DNA of 64,000 nucleotides, taken from Klebsormidium nitens (Eukaryota; Streptophyta; Klebsormidiophyceae; Klebsormidiales; Klebsormidiaceae). The stretch is from contig DF237026.1 of the NCBI GenBank assembly GCA_000708835.1, forward strand, positions 62,001 to 126,000, in the 5' to 3' direction. The notes beneath the pieces were generated by a model. The model was not told where the DNA came from. It did not search any database and saw only the letters and a list, made by a program, of their open reading frames with translations. Both the position numbers and the translations under genes were made by a program. Positions 11,599 to 24,800 of the stretch are shown one piece after another (the stretch's first letter is position 1; every line of letters starts with the position of its first letter).

Positions 11599-14500
11599 TT
11601 AAACGAGACTCACAGCGCCAGTTGTCCCAGCAGTCATCTTCCTGCCTAGTTCACTGAGCTGGCCGAGGAACTCCGTTGCCGTCAGCATTTCCGTGGCTCC
11701 GTACAAGATGTTCTTCTGCGGCTGCGACTTGCTGGCGAGCTCTTGCAAGCCCTGGTGCTCAAGGTAGTTCCCTCCCCCGACCATGAACACAATGGCCTCC
11801 TTGAACGGCCCCCGGTTCCGCACGGCCGCGTCAGCCCCGCCCCCTTTCGGGCCCCGTGGATCCAGAAACAAATACTGCTCCGTTTCGGACCCCGGCTTGG
11901 CCTCCATCAACCCTTCCACCGCTCGCGTCAGCGCCAGCTGTCGTCCGCTCGACAGCAAGTTCTTCACCCCAGCAGTGACCGCACTGATGCTCTGCCCGTA
12001 CAGCTTATCCGCCCAGTCCAACAGATTCCCTTTGCTCCCGGCGTGCGCTGACGCCAGCTGTACATTCAACGACTTCAGCTTCCTCACGTAATGCAGCGGC
12101 GCTAAGTCCGCCCCCTGTGCGGTCAGCGCCGCCTCGACCGCCTCCAGATCCGCCGCCGGCGTCTGCTCCGTCGCCAACAAGAACATGATCGCCAACCGGA
12201 CTTTGTCCTCCGGCCTGCCCTTCCCGTTGATCGCCCCGAGGAGCGCCGCCCGCTCCGCCGTCCCCTTAGCCACCATCTCTTCCTCCGCTAGGTAAAAGCC
12301 GTCGATCCCTCGGTCCCGGATCTCGTGCAGGAGCGCCGTCGCGATGTTGGTGTGCTTGTCGATGTTGCGCTTGCGTTCCGTCAGCTCCGGGAGAGACCCG
12401 ACCGCCGCCATCAGGTGCTTCGTGTTGCCCTGCAGGTCCTCGTCTGTAATCTCCCCGACCTGTCATACGGAAAGCGAAGAGTAAGAAAGCACGTAATGGG
12501 TCTTTGAACCCTCTGTTGACTTCCTGGGTGACTCTGGAGTACAAGCGCAAATAGAGGGGAAAGACTCTCAGGTGCTTCCTCCGAGTTAATGCCAACACTT
12601 GCGGTATCCATGTAGGGTCCGCAGAGAGCGTTCAATTTAAGTGGACTCTTCCCGGAAACGAACAATAGTTTCCCTAGTCGGCCCCGCCAAGGACCCTCTG
12701 ATTGCTCAAACCTTACGAACTTGGAGCACCTTCCGTTTTCTGCCCGTAATCCATCACTTTTACACTATGAATGCGAGCTCCTGCTTTGAAAGTCATATGC
12801 AGACAGTGTTCGCAACATCAGAACGGGACCAAAAGAACAACAGTCTGCAGAAGCCAGCAAACTGCATGAATCAGAGCCTCCGAACATGGACAATCAGAAC
12901 AAATGGCCGTCTTGATCGTGCAATTGACATGCCCAGCATCCGACCTCACGGGCCAAACCTGCTGGGCTTTAAGTTGATATAGAAGGGAGACGATTGGGAA
13001 ATGCTTGTGAGGTGAGGCGTTCCTGACCTGCTGCCCGCTCGTCCGCTTGTTCACCTCCTCAATATCCTTCTTATACTTCGCCAGCTGGACCTCCACCTCC
13101 TCTGCCACTTTCGGGAACGTCGCTCCCCCGTTCGCCACCCAAAAGGGATCCCCCTCGTCCAACTCGAACGACTTCTGCGGCTTCCGCCCAAGCGACGGCA
13201 CCCCTCCGGCCGCCCCAGGTTCTGCGCTGACCACCACCCGGTTGAGCTTTAATCCCAGCACGTCGTGCACGAGCGGCCGGTACGTGAACACGTGTTGCAC
13301 CGCGACTCCGAGCTCGAAGTTGCGATCGAAGAGACACAGGAGCGGTCGTTGGAAGCTGCTCGCCAGCTGGCTTGGCTCGGAGAAGAGGTTGTTGCGCGAG
13401 ACGAGGTGGTCCCGCAACCGCGCGTCTAGCTGCGTGGCGACCATCTCGGCGGGGCCCCCCTGCGGACACCGGATGATCGGTACGACGCCGAGCGTTGCCA
13501 GCACGGAGAAGAGCCCACTCACAATGCCCTCGACTGCGGCTTCCACGTCCTTGTCCTGAGCGGTGGGGTCGTTCAGCTGGAGGTATACGAGCGGCTGCGC
13601 GAGGGAGAACATGGTGCTCTCGAGCGCCACGAACTCGAGGTACTGGTCGTAGACTTTGGCGATCCGGTGGAGCGACTCGGTTTTGATGCACGCCGACGCG
13701 AGCTCTTCCAGCAGGGGGCGGGGGAGGGAAGAGACGAAGTTGAGGTGCACGTTGTCGTACACCCCCCTGGCAAGATCCTGGCCGATCCGCTGGATGTTCT
13801 GGGGGATTGGTTGGACAAAATACACGGCCGGGGCGTCGGGGATGCTTTGCCGTTCCTGGTCGATCATGAGATGGAGTGTGATGCCGTGCTTGCGCAAGTC
13901 ACTGACGCGCAGCAGGGGGGAGATGATGTCACGGCAGAAGCGGTCCAAGATGAGCACCTTGTAGACCTCTTCGTCGGCGGTGCCGCTTGCGCCGACTGCT
14001 GCATTCAGGTTCAGCATGCGCACGACAGCATCTGCAAAGAGGAGGGGAATTCACTCAGGAAAAGTGTTGAGTGCCGGAAGAAATGTGTCTGATCTCAAGA
14101 TCACATATTGTATTCAAAAGGGGGGCAACTGCAGTGTTTGAATTCAGCATACGAACGACAGCGTCTGCAAGAAGGAGGGGGAACAATGAAGTGGAGAGGT
14201 TCACATGAAAGAAGATTTTGTGATATGAAAAATCACCGCTGAATGCAAGTAGGGGGAAGGAAGAAGAATGTTGCAGAAATATTCTGATGTCAACAAGCAG
14301 CTTCACTTGGATAATCTTAGGATGGTTCTCGCATGATGCGCAAAAAGCTTCTCGGAGAAGGATGCTCTAGCAGCGACAAGATGTAGCAGAGACACATGAG
14401 CGCTATCAGCTTTGCCCAAGTATCAATACAACCAAGTTGGACAACGCAGGGACCAGAGTGTTGCTTGCACAACTCTATTCTCATTTGTCTTTTGATCCAT

Positions 14501-15101
14501 GATGTACCAGCTAATGATACGACATAATAGTAATCCATGCCGTTCAGAGCTGCCGCGACACAAAGAGACTTGACGAAGTCTGCAAAATGCTTGGCATAGC
14601 ACTGATTCCTGAGCGGAATGCAGAAACCAGAGGTGCAGATTAGGGTTCCTGCTGACCACAAACTGCCCTTGATCGGGCAATCAATCCAATAATCAACACG
14701 ATCACAAAAGCGCATTACCTACCAACTTCGATTCAAGAGTATCGGATATGCTTAGATCCGTGTTCTTCAGCAGATTGACTCTATCCATGGTCACTGTCCG
14801 TCAATGTATAGCTCAAGCTTATACTGGATCCAAAAGTCTGTTGCTCAAACAAAGCGAAGACCATCTCACTCAAATCCACTCAAATTCAATCCGGCCAGAT
14901 TTCTACAAGACATCTGTAATTAATGTATCTATGAGCTCGGATCAAAGCGCCAGCAAGACAACTTGGAGGCTTGCAAAGTAACACCCTGCAATCATTCTCC
15001 AGAGAACAAAAACACTTGATGGGTGTCTAAGAGAGACAAAATACGAGGAATATAAAAGAGGCTTTCTCACCTATCTGCTTTATCTTGACATTGAGGAACA
15101 T
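11599..15101 (-). CDS. SLY1: SLY1-type Sec1/Munc18 protein (ER-Golgi SNARE regulator)
   Basis: SLY1 binds syntaxin-5-type SNAREs and is needed for ER-Golgi vesicle fusion. Three exons join in frame: 15101-15071 (31 nt, MFLNVKIKQI), 14031-13028 and 12459-11599, giving 631 residues, the normal family length. Exon 1 is supported by the donor GTGAGA at 15070 and by its match in phase and character to the basic N-terminus that precedes VRMLNLN in plant SLY1. Domain 1 (EEVYKVLILDRFCRDIISPL, DQYLEFVALE), the central VVPIIRCPQGGPAEMVA stretch, FQRPLLCLFDRNFEL, and the C-terminal LYGQSISAVTAGVKNLL and AIVFMVGGGNYLE segments are diagnostic. The 1-kb first intron holds a decayed copy of the exon 2 head. 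The gene is divergent from the CPSF-A-like gene. Confidence 0.95.
14100..14180 (-). repeat. Decayed copy of SLY1 exon 2 head with its acceptor
   Basis: Read on the minus strand, CTTGCAG at 14165-14171 is followed from 14164 by sequence encoding DAVVRMLNSNTAV, matching DAVVRMLNLNAAV of the real exon that starts at 14031. The match also covers the purine-rich bases just upstream of the acceptor. The offset is 133 bp. After about 40 bases the copy diverges and runs into other codons and a stop, so it cannot replace the exon. Confidence 0.85.
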
Positions 15102-15896
15102 TTGCGACCCCAGCAGATGTGCCATGCTGCCCCCTGAGCCTACTCACAACCCTCAAGGAAGTAGGCGCACAATCTGAGCCGGCCTCTGCTTTCAGTGCAA
15201 CACTAGTAGATGTAAGTGAGGAGGTCCTGCTGCTCTCAACCAGTTCATGAGCATCGTCAGCGCTTGCGTCAGACCGACGCAGACAGATCTGCGTTCAGAC
15301 TTGCCCCGCCTTGCCTGCTACTCCAATCTAGACAAGGTTTTGGATGAAAGACCTTGCCTCCAAATCTGCATTCCCCCTAGATTGCGCCCTTATGGCAGCT
15401 CCAAAACCTGGGCTTGCATCTGCCTGCAGGCTGCAGCTCCCTAGCAAGCTCTGCTGGCACAGCTTACCGATCTGGTTCGATCAACGTGCTTGAAACAGGG
15501 GGGAGGCGAGATCAGCACATGGCAGTACGTGGTCTGCCCGCGGAATACCTTCAGACTGAAACTTGGGGAATTTCGAACTTCGGGGGGGTGTTTCGGAAAC
15601 CGCTCTGCTCAGAGCTGAGAACTTTGGGGGGTCCCCTTCGAGCCTTGCCTGGGCAAAAACTTCAAATTTTATAAGCGCTCCTTTGTCTGGGCAAAACCCT
15701 GTGTAAGACGGCCATTCTTTGCGTGAGAGCTTGGCGACTTCAGGGGCCTGTTGGAGGTGCAAGAAGGAAAGTGGCACCGGCACTAGCACCAGCACCTTTA
15801 AGGATGCTCGTGCCCTATCTCTCGTTCGTGCGTGTTCCCCTCAGAAGGCCCTGAAGCGAACTTTGTGCCAGATACCGGTAGCACAAAAGAGGTCTT
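15102..15896. promoter_or_regulatory. Bidirectional upstream region, SLY1 / CPSF-A-like pair
   Basis: This region separates the divergent start codons at 15101 (-) and 15897 (+). No gene is seen. It must contain both promoters; no individual element can be assigned by eye. Confidence 0.5.
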
Positions 15897-18800
15897 ATGA
15901 TGGCGGAGACACAGAGCAACCACTCCTACCTGGTGAAGACGGTCCTTAAGGGCACTGCAGTGCAGCATGCGGTGGCGGGGTCCTTCACTGGTCCGGGCGC
16001 CTCTGAAGTTGTTCTTGCAAAAGTAAGGCTCCTGCTTCTTTTCTATAATCATGCTTGACATGTTCTATCAGAAATTGAGCAGGCACAAAATGATGAAGCT
16101 TCTGTGTTGTGTTCAGGAGATGTCATGTGCTTGCTTGTGTGAACCAGCGCTTGCTGACAGGTTCAAAAAACAACTATGTGACAGTACGGATTGTCCCTGA
16201 GAGTTTAGATTCCTTATAAACAAGGCGTGCTTGCTGCATGCTGCAATCTGTGTCCTGTCCGATGCGCCAAATGACTTTTGCACAAACCTCTGCTGGAGAG
16301 GGCTGTTAGCCCCTCTTTGCCCATCCTCCGGCCCCTAAGCCAATCGTATTTGTCACTTGGTCAGAATACACAGAATGGTAGCATTCACTGCTGCACTTGA
16401 GTGTCAGGGAGGAGTTGTTTTTCCTGCCAGACGCTTGGTGGATTTCCTACTTTCTCTGAAATCATCCCTCCTTTGAAGCCCCAACTCGTGTGCTTCTTCA
16501 AGCTTGATGTCTTGATTCCCAGCTACAGCGATAAAGAGCCATCAGAGCTGGCATAGGTATCCCAGGATGATTCCCTGTCACAAAGCATTACAGTTTGACT
16601 CTTTACCCACTGCTGGGGATGTAGCTGACACAAGCGTATTGCAGCTTCTACTGCAGTTGAAGGTGGTCAGTATTCACTTTCTTTTCATTGAACAGAAGAC
16701 CAGGAAGTGAAAGTGGTGACTTTGACAGACGGCCAGGGAATGAAGGTTTAAACCTGTCGCCCTGTGATTGGGGCACTGGCATTATGCGTTTGCCGAAGGA
16801 CGTTGATCGGTTCTTATTGCAGAGGTGCCAACTATCTGCTGTTTAACCCTCCCTTACTAACAGACCTCCGCTGCACCCCTGGGGCTCATGAGCATCTACT
16901 TTGTGCATGGGGCCTACTTTTCTTCTGACTTTTTGGCCTCCCGACACAAAATCAACATGCACAACTTTTTCAAACCTTTGAGAATTTTGACAAAAGTCTA
17001 GATAAAGAATTCTTCTGGACTTCGAATTCCGGTTGCTGTCTGAATACTCCGACCCTTGCCGGGCCCTCAAGACTCTTCATCCAATCTCATACGACCACTG
17101 AAGCTCGTGACCCATGATCTGCGGTTTCTACCATTCACGGGGCTCCTTGAATGATCTTATCTGTAAATGGGGGGGGCGTTAGAAGTCCCCCTCTCACTCC
17201 TTTTACTGCTTTCAAAAGAATGAATCCTCCATTTGATAATTCCCAACCATCAACGACGTTTAGGGCGAGTCAACTAAGATCACATGGAAAGAACTGGAGC
17301 TTGCCCTTTCCGAGCGCCCGTTTTCTGGAACGCACAGAACTTGTCAACACCGCAGATTATTCCCAAAAGCTGGTCGTCTTCACGTTACAGGGGACCACTT
17401 TGGTTGTTGTCCCTGTTATCTCAACGCCCTGTTGTCAGGATTTCACCAACAGGTGGTTCAACCACCCCAAACTGACCCCAAACTCACAGTCTTTGCAACA
17501 TTGCAGAGAAACATCTTTAGACCTTCTTTTCATAATCAGCAGCCTTTCATGAGGAATCTACAGACAACTTCTCAGCAACCCAGACCAACTCAAATCAACT
17601 GGTTTCTCCCACATTACAGGGGACCATTCTGGAGCTTGTCGTCCCTGCAGAAGACGGCTCCCTAGTCACATTGTGCGAGCAGTCCATCTTCGGAGCGATC
17701 CTCAACGCTCAGCTTCTGCCATGGAGTGATGCCTTCCACAGCGCCTTGCTGCCAGCCTCGCTGCTGGGGTGCGACCTTCTAGTTCTCCTGTCTGACTCGA
17801 GCGACCTCGCCTTCGTTGGGTTCGACAAGGATGCGCACCGGTGAGTGTCAAAACGTTTGGTGGTTCGCTGTTAGATCTGAGTAGGCGTGCATGCGGAGTT
17901 GCAAACGTCGTGAGGAAGGTCGCAAGAGACTCGATCGGAAATTTATTCTCGTCTTTGTCGTATTTGACGAGCCGCTGCGTGCTGACTATCCGAAATATGT
18001 GAATGCTCGATTGGCTGGTCATTGAAAGGTGAGAGTCAACAAGCGGTCCTTAACAATCTAATGACCTCACGCCTTTTCATCAGAAACACATTGTCTTTCT
18101 TGAAAAATATCGAAACACACGCCATGGTTTCGAGCTCTTTGACCAAGAAGACCATCATGCGTAGGATCCAATTGTATCAGCCTCAAGTTTCGGCATCCTA
18201 TTTGCCCGAAAACTGCTCATCTCTTTCTCGAGGGACTCCAGCCGTGCCAAAGTGACGACTCGCATGTCGAAAGAGGTCCCATCTTCTACTCCAGCCGCTT
18301 GCTCTTGGCGGGGCCGCTAGTATTATGTGACCGCCTGTTCTCGTGCAGGTTCGTTAGCAGGGGAAGGCTGGACCTGCCGAACGACCAAGTCTCCGTCCGC
18401 AGCTCCCGCGCTGCCGCATTTGCTGCTCGTTCACACTTGACGCCATCCATTCCACTTTCTCAGATCAGTCACTTTGTGAAAAAGACCCTAATATCGTATG
18501 ATTTGTTCGCTTTTTTTTCTTGCAGGTTCGTCAGCGTAGGAAGGTTGGACCTCCTAACCGAGGGCTTCTCCCGAATATCGCTCCCCATGCTGGGCAATAC
18601 GGCTTCGTCCATACCTCACGCTTCTACCCAGAATCTCACACCTATCATACTTTTGGACATCAGTCAGTGATAGGAACAGCCTCTCATCTGCTTCCTTGCA
18701 GGTTTTCAGCCTGGGAAGGGTGGACCTCCAAAACCAAGGGTTCTCAAGGACGCGGCTCCCTGAGCTGCCGGCATTGCTCTTCTTCCACTTCCATTGCTGT

Positions 18801-21800
18801 CACCGTGACCCACTATCTCACGTCAGCCAGTAACTTGAAATAATCTCGGTAGATAGTTATTTAATATCTTAAACCTCAATAAACCGAACTCAAATAATTC
18901 AAATAACTCAAATTCCACCGCTCGCTTTCTTGCAGGTTTGTCAGCGTGGGAAGGGTGGACCTGCAAAACGAGGGGTTCTCCCGAACGCGGCTCCCGGCGC
19001 TACTCGCGGTGGATACCGCGGGCCGAGCGGTGGCCATCGCAGCGGCGGCGGAGCACCTGGCGCTGTTCCATGCGTCACCGATGGCCGGAGCGAAGATCAT
19101 GGAAGGGGTGCGTCGTGTATACTGAAATTGTCTGGAGGCGTGAAGTTTTTTGTATAGGTTACTGCGGTTCTAGCTGCTTGATCTGAGATGAATGCTTAAG
19201 CCGTTTCCGCGGCGGCAGAGCACCTGGCGCTGTTCCACGCGTCGCCAATGGCCGGAGCGAGAATCGTGGAAGAGGTGGGTCCGGTAAATTCAAAACTGTC
19301 TATATGCGTGAACATTGTTTTGTCTACTTTAGCGCGATATGAGCGGCTCAATTAGCCGAAAAAGAAAGAAAAGAGTACCGTTGCTGCGGTGGCAGAGCAT
19401 CTGGCGCTGTTCCACGCTTCGCCGATGGCGGGGGCAGCATTAACCAAAGGGGTGGGTCGTGTCCTGTCAGACCAAACACTGTTCGAGGGTGTTATGATTG
19501 TTCAGTAAGAAGTAAAGAAGTGCGACCAAAACGAACCGCTTTGCTGACCCCATCATTGCCGCTGGCGCAGGCACTTCCGAATGCTTCTCCGCCTGGCGTG
19601 GGCCATCAGAGCTGGGATGCGATCGTCAGCATGGCGTTCGTGCGGCCGTCCGCTGACGACACTGATAACGGGGTCCTCAAACTGGCCGTCATCGTTCGGA
19701 GGTGTGAAATCGGGCTGCTCCATCTGAAGTCAAGTATTTGAGCCGTAGCAATTACCTCTTCTAAAATGCACTCACAAGGTTGACAAGTTTTGCTAACGTC
19801 GTGAACGAGCCAATCGTGACAGTTTCTAAGTCATGCTGAAGTCGCTGGTGTAGGTCATTCGGCAGGAACGACACTCCCAGCCACCAAGTCCTGACCGCTC
19901 TGTTCGTTCCTGTTGCTGACGTCATCACACCTTCTGAACCGCAGGGACGCCACGAAGTCCTGATCCTTCTCAAACGAAAGCCAGACCTCGACGCTTAGAT
20001 CGGTCTGTTTCGTCCTCGCTGCTGACATCATCAGGCCTTCTGAGTTGCCAAAACGGGTCTGTATGCTTTCACTGCTGACGTCATCGGATCTTGTGAAACG
20101 CAGGGACGACACCCCGGGCCACGAAGTCCTCATTCTTTTCCACGACACCCGCGACCGCAGCACGCACCTCTGGGCGCGACTCCCGCCCTCCGCCAACCTC
20201 TGCCCTTCCTCCGGCAACCTCCTCCCGCTGCTAGTTCTCGCGCCGCCCCACATGTCGGAAACGCTCCTCATTGGCCGGGCCGGCGACCTCATCGCACTGG
20301 ATCTTAGTTTCGAGGGCCCGGTAGTGCGAGCTACATGGAATTTTGACAACGCTTTGGGGCGCAGCGAAGCACCGTATCGAGAACTCGAGTCGCTAGCGTT
20401 CGGTGCATTAGACCTGGCTTCCGACGCTCCGCGCGGGGCCGCGCTGCGGATCCGTTCGGAACGGAACGGAACGGAAGCCGGGTGGGAGCTTGACCTGCGG
20501 TCCCCGGACGCCGAAACAACTAGAGTGGCGAAACGGAGGGTCCGGGTGCGCCCGGGGGATCCCCCCGGGGAGGAGGAGGTGACGTTCGGCGACTGGAACG
20601 ACGCAGACGCCGAGACGGCGGTCGCCCACGAGGGCACCAGCGTCGTGAAAGATGGGCCGTCGATCTGCGCGTGGGCCTGGCGATTCGACGGCTCAGGAAA
20701 GTCGGAAGCCCTAGTCCTCAGTTTCGCTGACGGGGGCCTGCAAACGCTGGAATTCACGAGGCGGCGTGGAGTGGACGGCCCGGATTGGAGGTTTGTGCCG
20801 GGGGGAAGCTGCGATGGTGACACGTGTCGGCCGTGCGGCGCGGTTGCGTGGCTTGGGGGGGATCTCGTGGGGGCGTTTGTAAGGGGGGGGGATGGGCACG
20901 TGATGACAGTGGGGCCGGATCGGGAGATGACGGCGGTTGCGGAGGTTGCAAATGCTGCGCCGATAGTAGACTTTCAGCTGGTAAGATTTAGGACGTCCTT
21001 TGTTCCAGACTTGTTTGGCAAAACGCCGTCAATGTTGGCCCGTGTAACGGTGGTTTGAATCTCTAGTTTGAATCTTTGTGGCTCAGAAAGGATGTAGTCA
21101 GTTGAGAGCACCTGTTCTTCTGACAGTCGACGTTACGAGTTCCGATGGCTTGCTGCGAGGGCTCTCTGGCCATCGCAAGACGTTCTCTTAAAAAGTCCTT
21201 GGATGGGAATTTTAAGATCTACCAAAGAGAGGACGGCTGTCTCAAAAGCGACTTCGACATCCATCCGCCGCGATCGCAGTTATCGCATACTGAGAAATAT
21301 TTGCTCGAATTCGCCACAAACTTCGAACGCAAATAACAGCTTGTCTCGACTGCCCGCCGTAGATCGTTCAGTAACCCATCATTCTTCGCCTTCAGGCTGA
21401 CCACTTCGACGAGAAGCAGGACCAGCTGTTTGCTTGCTGCGGAGACGGCCCCTCCGCCAGTCTACGCGTGATCCGGCCGGGCATAAGCGCCGAGCGCCTA
21501 TTGAGCACCCCGCCCGCTTATAAGGGCGTCGCGGGCGTATGGGCCATGCGCATGTCGGCGAGCGACCCGCACCACTCCTTGCTCGTCATGTCCTTCGTCA
21601 GCGAGACGCGGGTGCTCTCTGTCGGGCTCAGCTTTGATGACGTCACGGTGAGCAGCTTTGGCTTTCCGTTTTTCGCGGTCAAGGCGCTGATTTTATCACC
21701 TACTGGCGTAGCTCTGGCTGTTTTCAAAATCCGAGCGAGGGACTTAAGTGGACGCCTTTCTTTGCCATCTGGCCTATGGAGGTGACGGGTTAGGCTTATC

Positions 21801-24800
21801 CTGAAGCCGGAACTCGGGTCTTTGCTTCTCTTGAAAGTCCCAGCTCCCCCCTTTGGGTGTGACTCAATTGAATCCAAACCGCGTAACTACATGCTCACGT
21901 GCCGTCTTGCACTTCACTCAATGAGACGTTCATGACCAGCCTGAGTGCGGAAGGTTTGGTCGTTTTGGACCGGAACCTTTCCAATTTCGGTCAGGCTGTC
22001 CGAACGCTTTCTTTTTCCGATGCAGGAGTCCGTTGGCTTCCAGCAGAATGCCAGCACGCTGGCCTGCGGCCTTATTATCGACTGCCACGTGGTCCAGATC
22101 TTCGCCCGGGGGGTCAATCTGTGCGCTCCGACAGGTGCAGCGCACCCGTCGGGGATCTACGCCGACCAACCGTACACTGCCACGTGGCGGCCTCCTGACG
22201 GGGCTTGCGTCAGCGTTGGGGCGGTGAGCACCGGACGGGTAGTCGTCGGGCTCTCCCGGCCGAGCGGGCTGGTCATGCTCGGGGTCGAGAAGCGGCCGTC
22301 CGATGGGGGACACGTGGCACTCGTCCAGCTGCAGAGCTGCTCCGTCGGCGCGGAGCTCTCTTGCATCTCGCTACAGGACGCTCCGCGCGCAGGTGACGTC
22401 AGCGCTTCGAAGGATGATGTCAGCGCCTCGCGAGATGACGTTACGGCAGGAGCGCAGTCGTCAGGAGAAGCATCGACGTCCGGCTTGGACTCAGGAAAAA
22501 GCGACGGAAAGGTTTTTGCAAAATTGCGCTTTGCTATGCAAGCGGGCTCCGTGTGCGTCTTGGGGACGTACCGCCCGTCGGTCGAGGTCCGTTCCGCCCT
22601 CCCCGGGGACGGATTCCGGCTGCTGGCGACCGTGTCCCTCACGGCCGGAACGGATTATCAGCAGAGGAACATCTTGTCCGGACTCGGGCTGAGCTCGGAC
22701 GTCCGAAGCTCGGCGGTTCCAACCGCTGGCTGCGTCCCAGAAAGCGTTCTTCTGTCGTTCTTCGACCGGGGGTATCTACTGGTCGGGCTCAGGAATGGAC
22801 TCCTGGCGCGGTACGAGTGGCCGACTGCCCGGTTGGAACCGGCACTGAGTGCTCGGGGCGGCGACTCGTTTGTGCCGGACGGCTTGGGGAGCTGTCCGGT
22901 AGACGACACAGAGACACCGGCAGGTGTCTCAAAAATGGAAACAAAAGCGTCGGAAGAGGGGCTCTTGAAAACAGTGAGCGGGTCGGAGAATGAAGATCTT
23001 ACGGGCGGCCAGCAGGAACTCGGGACAAACGGATTCCGGACAGGCGAAAGGGCTTCCGCCGGATCCGGGGGGTCGGATCGAGATGACCAGGCGGCAAGCA
23101 CGTCCAGCTGTCACGCTGAATTGCCACTCACACTTGAACAAGTCGGGGAGAGGCGCATTGGCAGTGCCCCGGTGTCTCTCATCCCGCTCGCAAACCCAGA
23201 CCCCTTTGGACGTAGTCCAAAAAGCCTTCAACGAGATCCGGATAAGACTGCACGGAATCCGGACGCTATCGGGGTAAAGTCGGACGCCGCCGAACGGATT
23301 CAGTCTGCCGCCGACCGGTATGTGGACGCGGCCGAACGGGATGCGGACGCAACCCCGTGGATTCCGGACGCTGTGGGGCGGGATTTGGACGCTTTTGACG
23401 GCCACAGAAATGGTTTGGACGGGCAAGCGGCGTCCGTTTCCAGCGCATTCGCGGACGTTCTCGTCCTGAGCAATCAGCCGTGGCTCCTGCACCGGTCCCG
23501 ACGTGGGCGCGGCCGCATGATGACGTCACTGCTGTCGCACCCTGCGTCGTCGCACGCGACAGGTGTCAGCTGCCGGGAGTGCCCTCGGGGAATCGTCTTC
23601 ATGACGGACTGTTGCATGCATCTGGTGAGAAATTGGTTTTTCCTTCTTCGGTCTGATTTCAACTCTGCTGCTGCTGTTCGTAGGTTTGGACTCGGGCACC
23701 TGCATGCTCGTGAATGCTGAGTTGTGTATTTATTGCTCGCTGCGCTTGTTTTCCGCCTGCTGAACAGCACGGAGGTGCGAGGCACACAGCTGGAACTCGT
23801 TAACGGAGAATTCCGTTTGGTCCGATGAGACGACATTCCTTGGAACGACTCGGAGGCGACTTGCAAAGCTACTTTCAGAATAATAAAGACACGAGAAAGG
23901 CAATCGCCAACGTGGCATTATTCGTGCGTTGGCCTCTGATTCCCTTGATTAAACTTCCTTGCATAAGACCCTCGTACCGTTCAATTCAGCGGGCCTTGGC
24001 AGGACTTCTGGTTGTGCCTCTCAAGGATTCCTGAAGTTTTTCTCTGAGCGATTTGTTTCATATCTTCCCCAGGTCGAGTTAGACGCCAACCACAAGTCGG
24101 ACGTCCGCACACTGTCCTGCCCGGGCGCCCCTCGGCGCCTTCTCTACCATCCGCCGTCCAAAACCCTCATCGGCGCCGGCACTACCCCGATCGAAAGCCC
24201 CGGGGACCCGCAGAGCTCAATAAGTGCGAACTGCCCGGTAGGAAGCCCCGGGCACTCAAGAAATGTCGTCCATTGCATAGATCCGGACAGTGGGGCGATT
24301 CTCTGTTCGGACCCTGCCTTCCCGCACCCGTCGGAACGCTGCGTCTCGCTCTCGTTATGGCCTTCCGGCGCGGAACAGTACATCGTCGTCGGGACTGCGC
24401 GGAAGTCCGGGGATCCGGCCGACGAAGGGCGGATTCTGGCCTCGCTGCTCGACCCGGAAGCGGAACCGGAGCTGCGGGGCGGTCTGTACATATACCGGCT
24501 CCGCTTTCCCGAGGGGGGATCGTCAAAGGGATCGACGACTACGGAAGAAGCGGCGTCGCTAGTAGAAGAAAAAGTGTACCAAAATGAGTCACATTGGTGG
24601 CTAGGTCCCGTCTCTGTGCGCAACATGCCGGGCCCGGTGCTTGCCACGTGTCAGCTCGCTATCAGTCCGTACGGACGGTCGTACCTGGCGGTCGCTGCGG
24701 GGTGCCACGTGTTCGTGTTTGGGATCACGGGCCGCGCCGGCAGCAATTCCGCTGTAGACGGGACGTCGCGGTTGAAGCTTATGGCAAAGGCGCGAACGAG

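Noticed and set aside
13047-13691. Frames of 170 and 206 codons overlapping SLY1 exon 2
   Set aside because: Alternative-frame shadows of the well-matched SLY1 exon.
19855-20823. 322-codon open frame on the minus strand
   Set aside because: It is antisense to exon 5 of the CPSF-A-like gene, in GC-rich coding sequence where stop-free antisense frames are expected; composition is Ser/Arg/Pro-rich without family resemblance.
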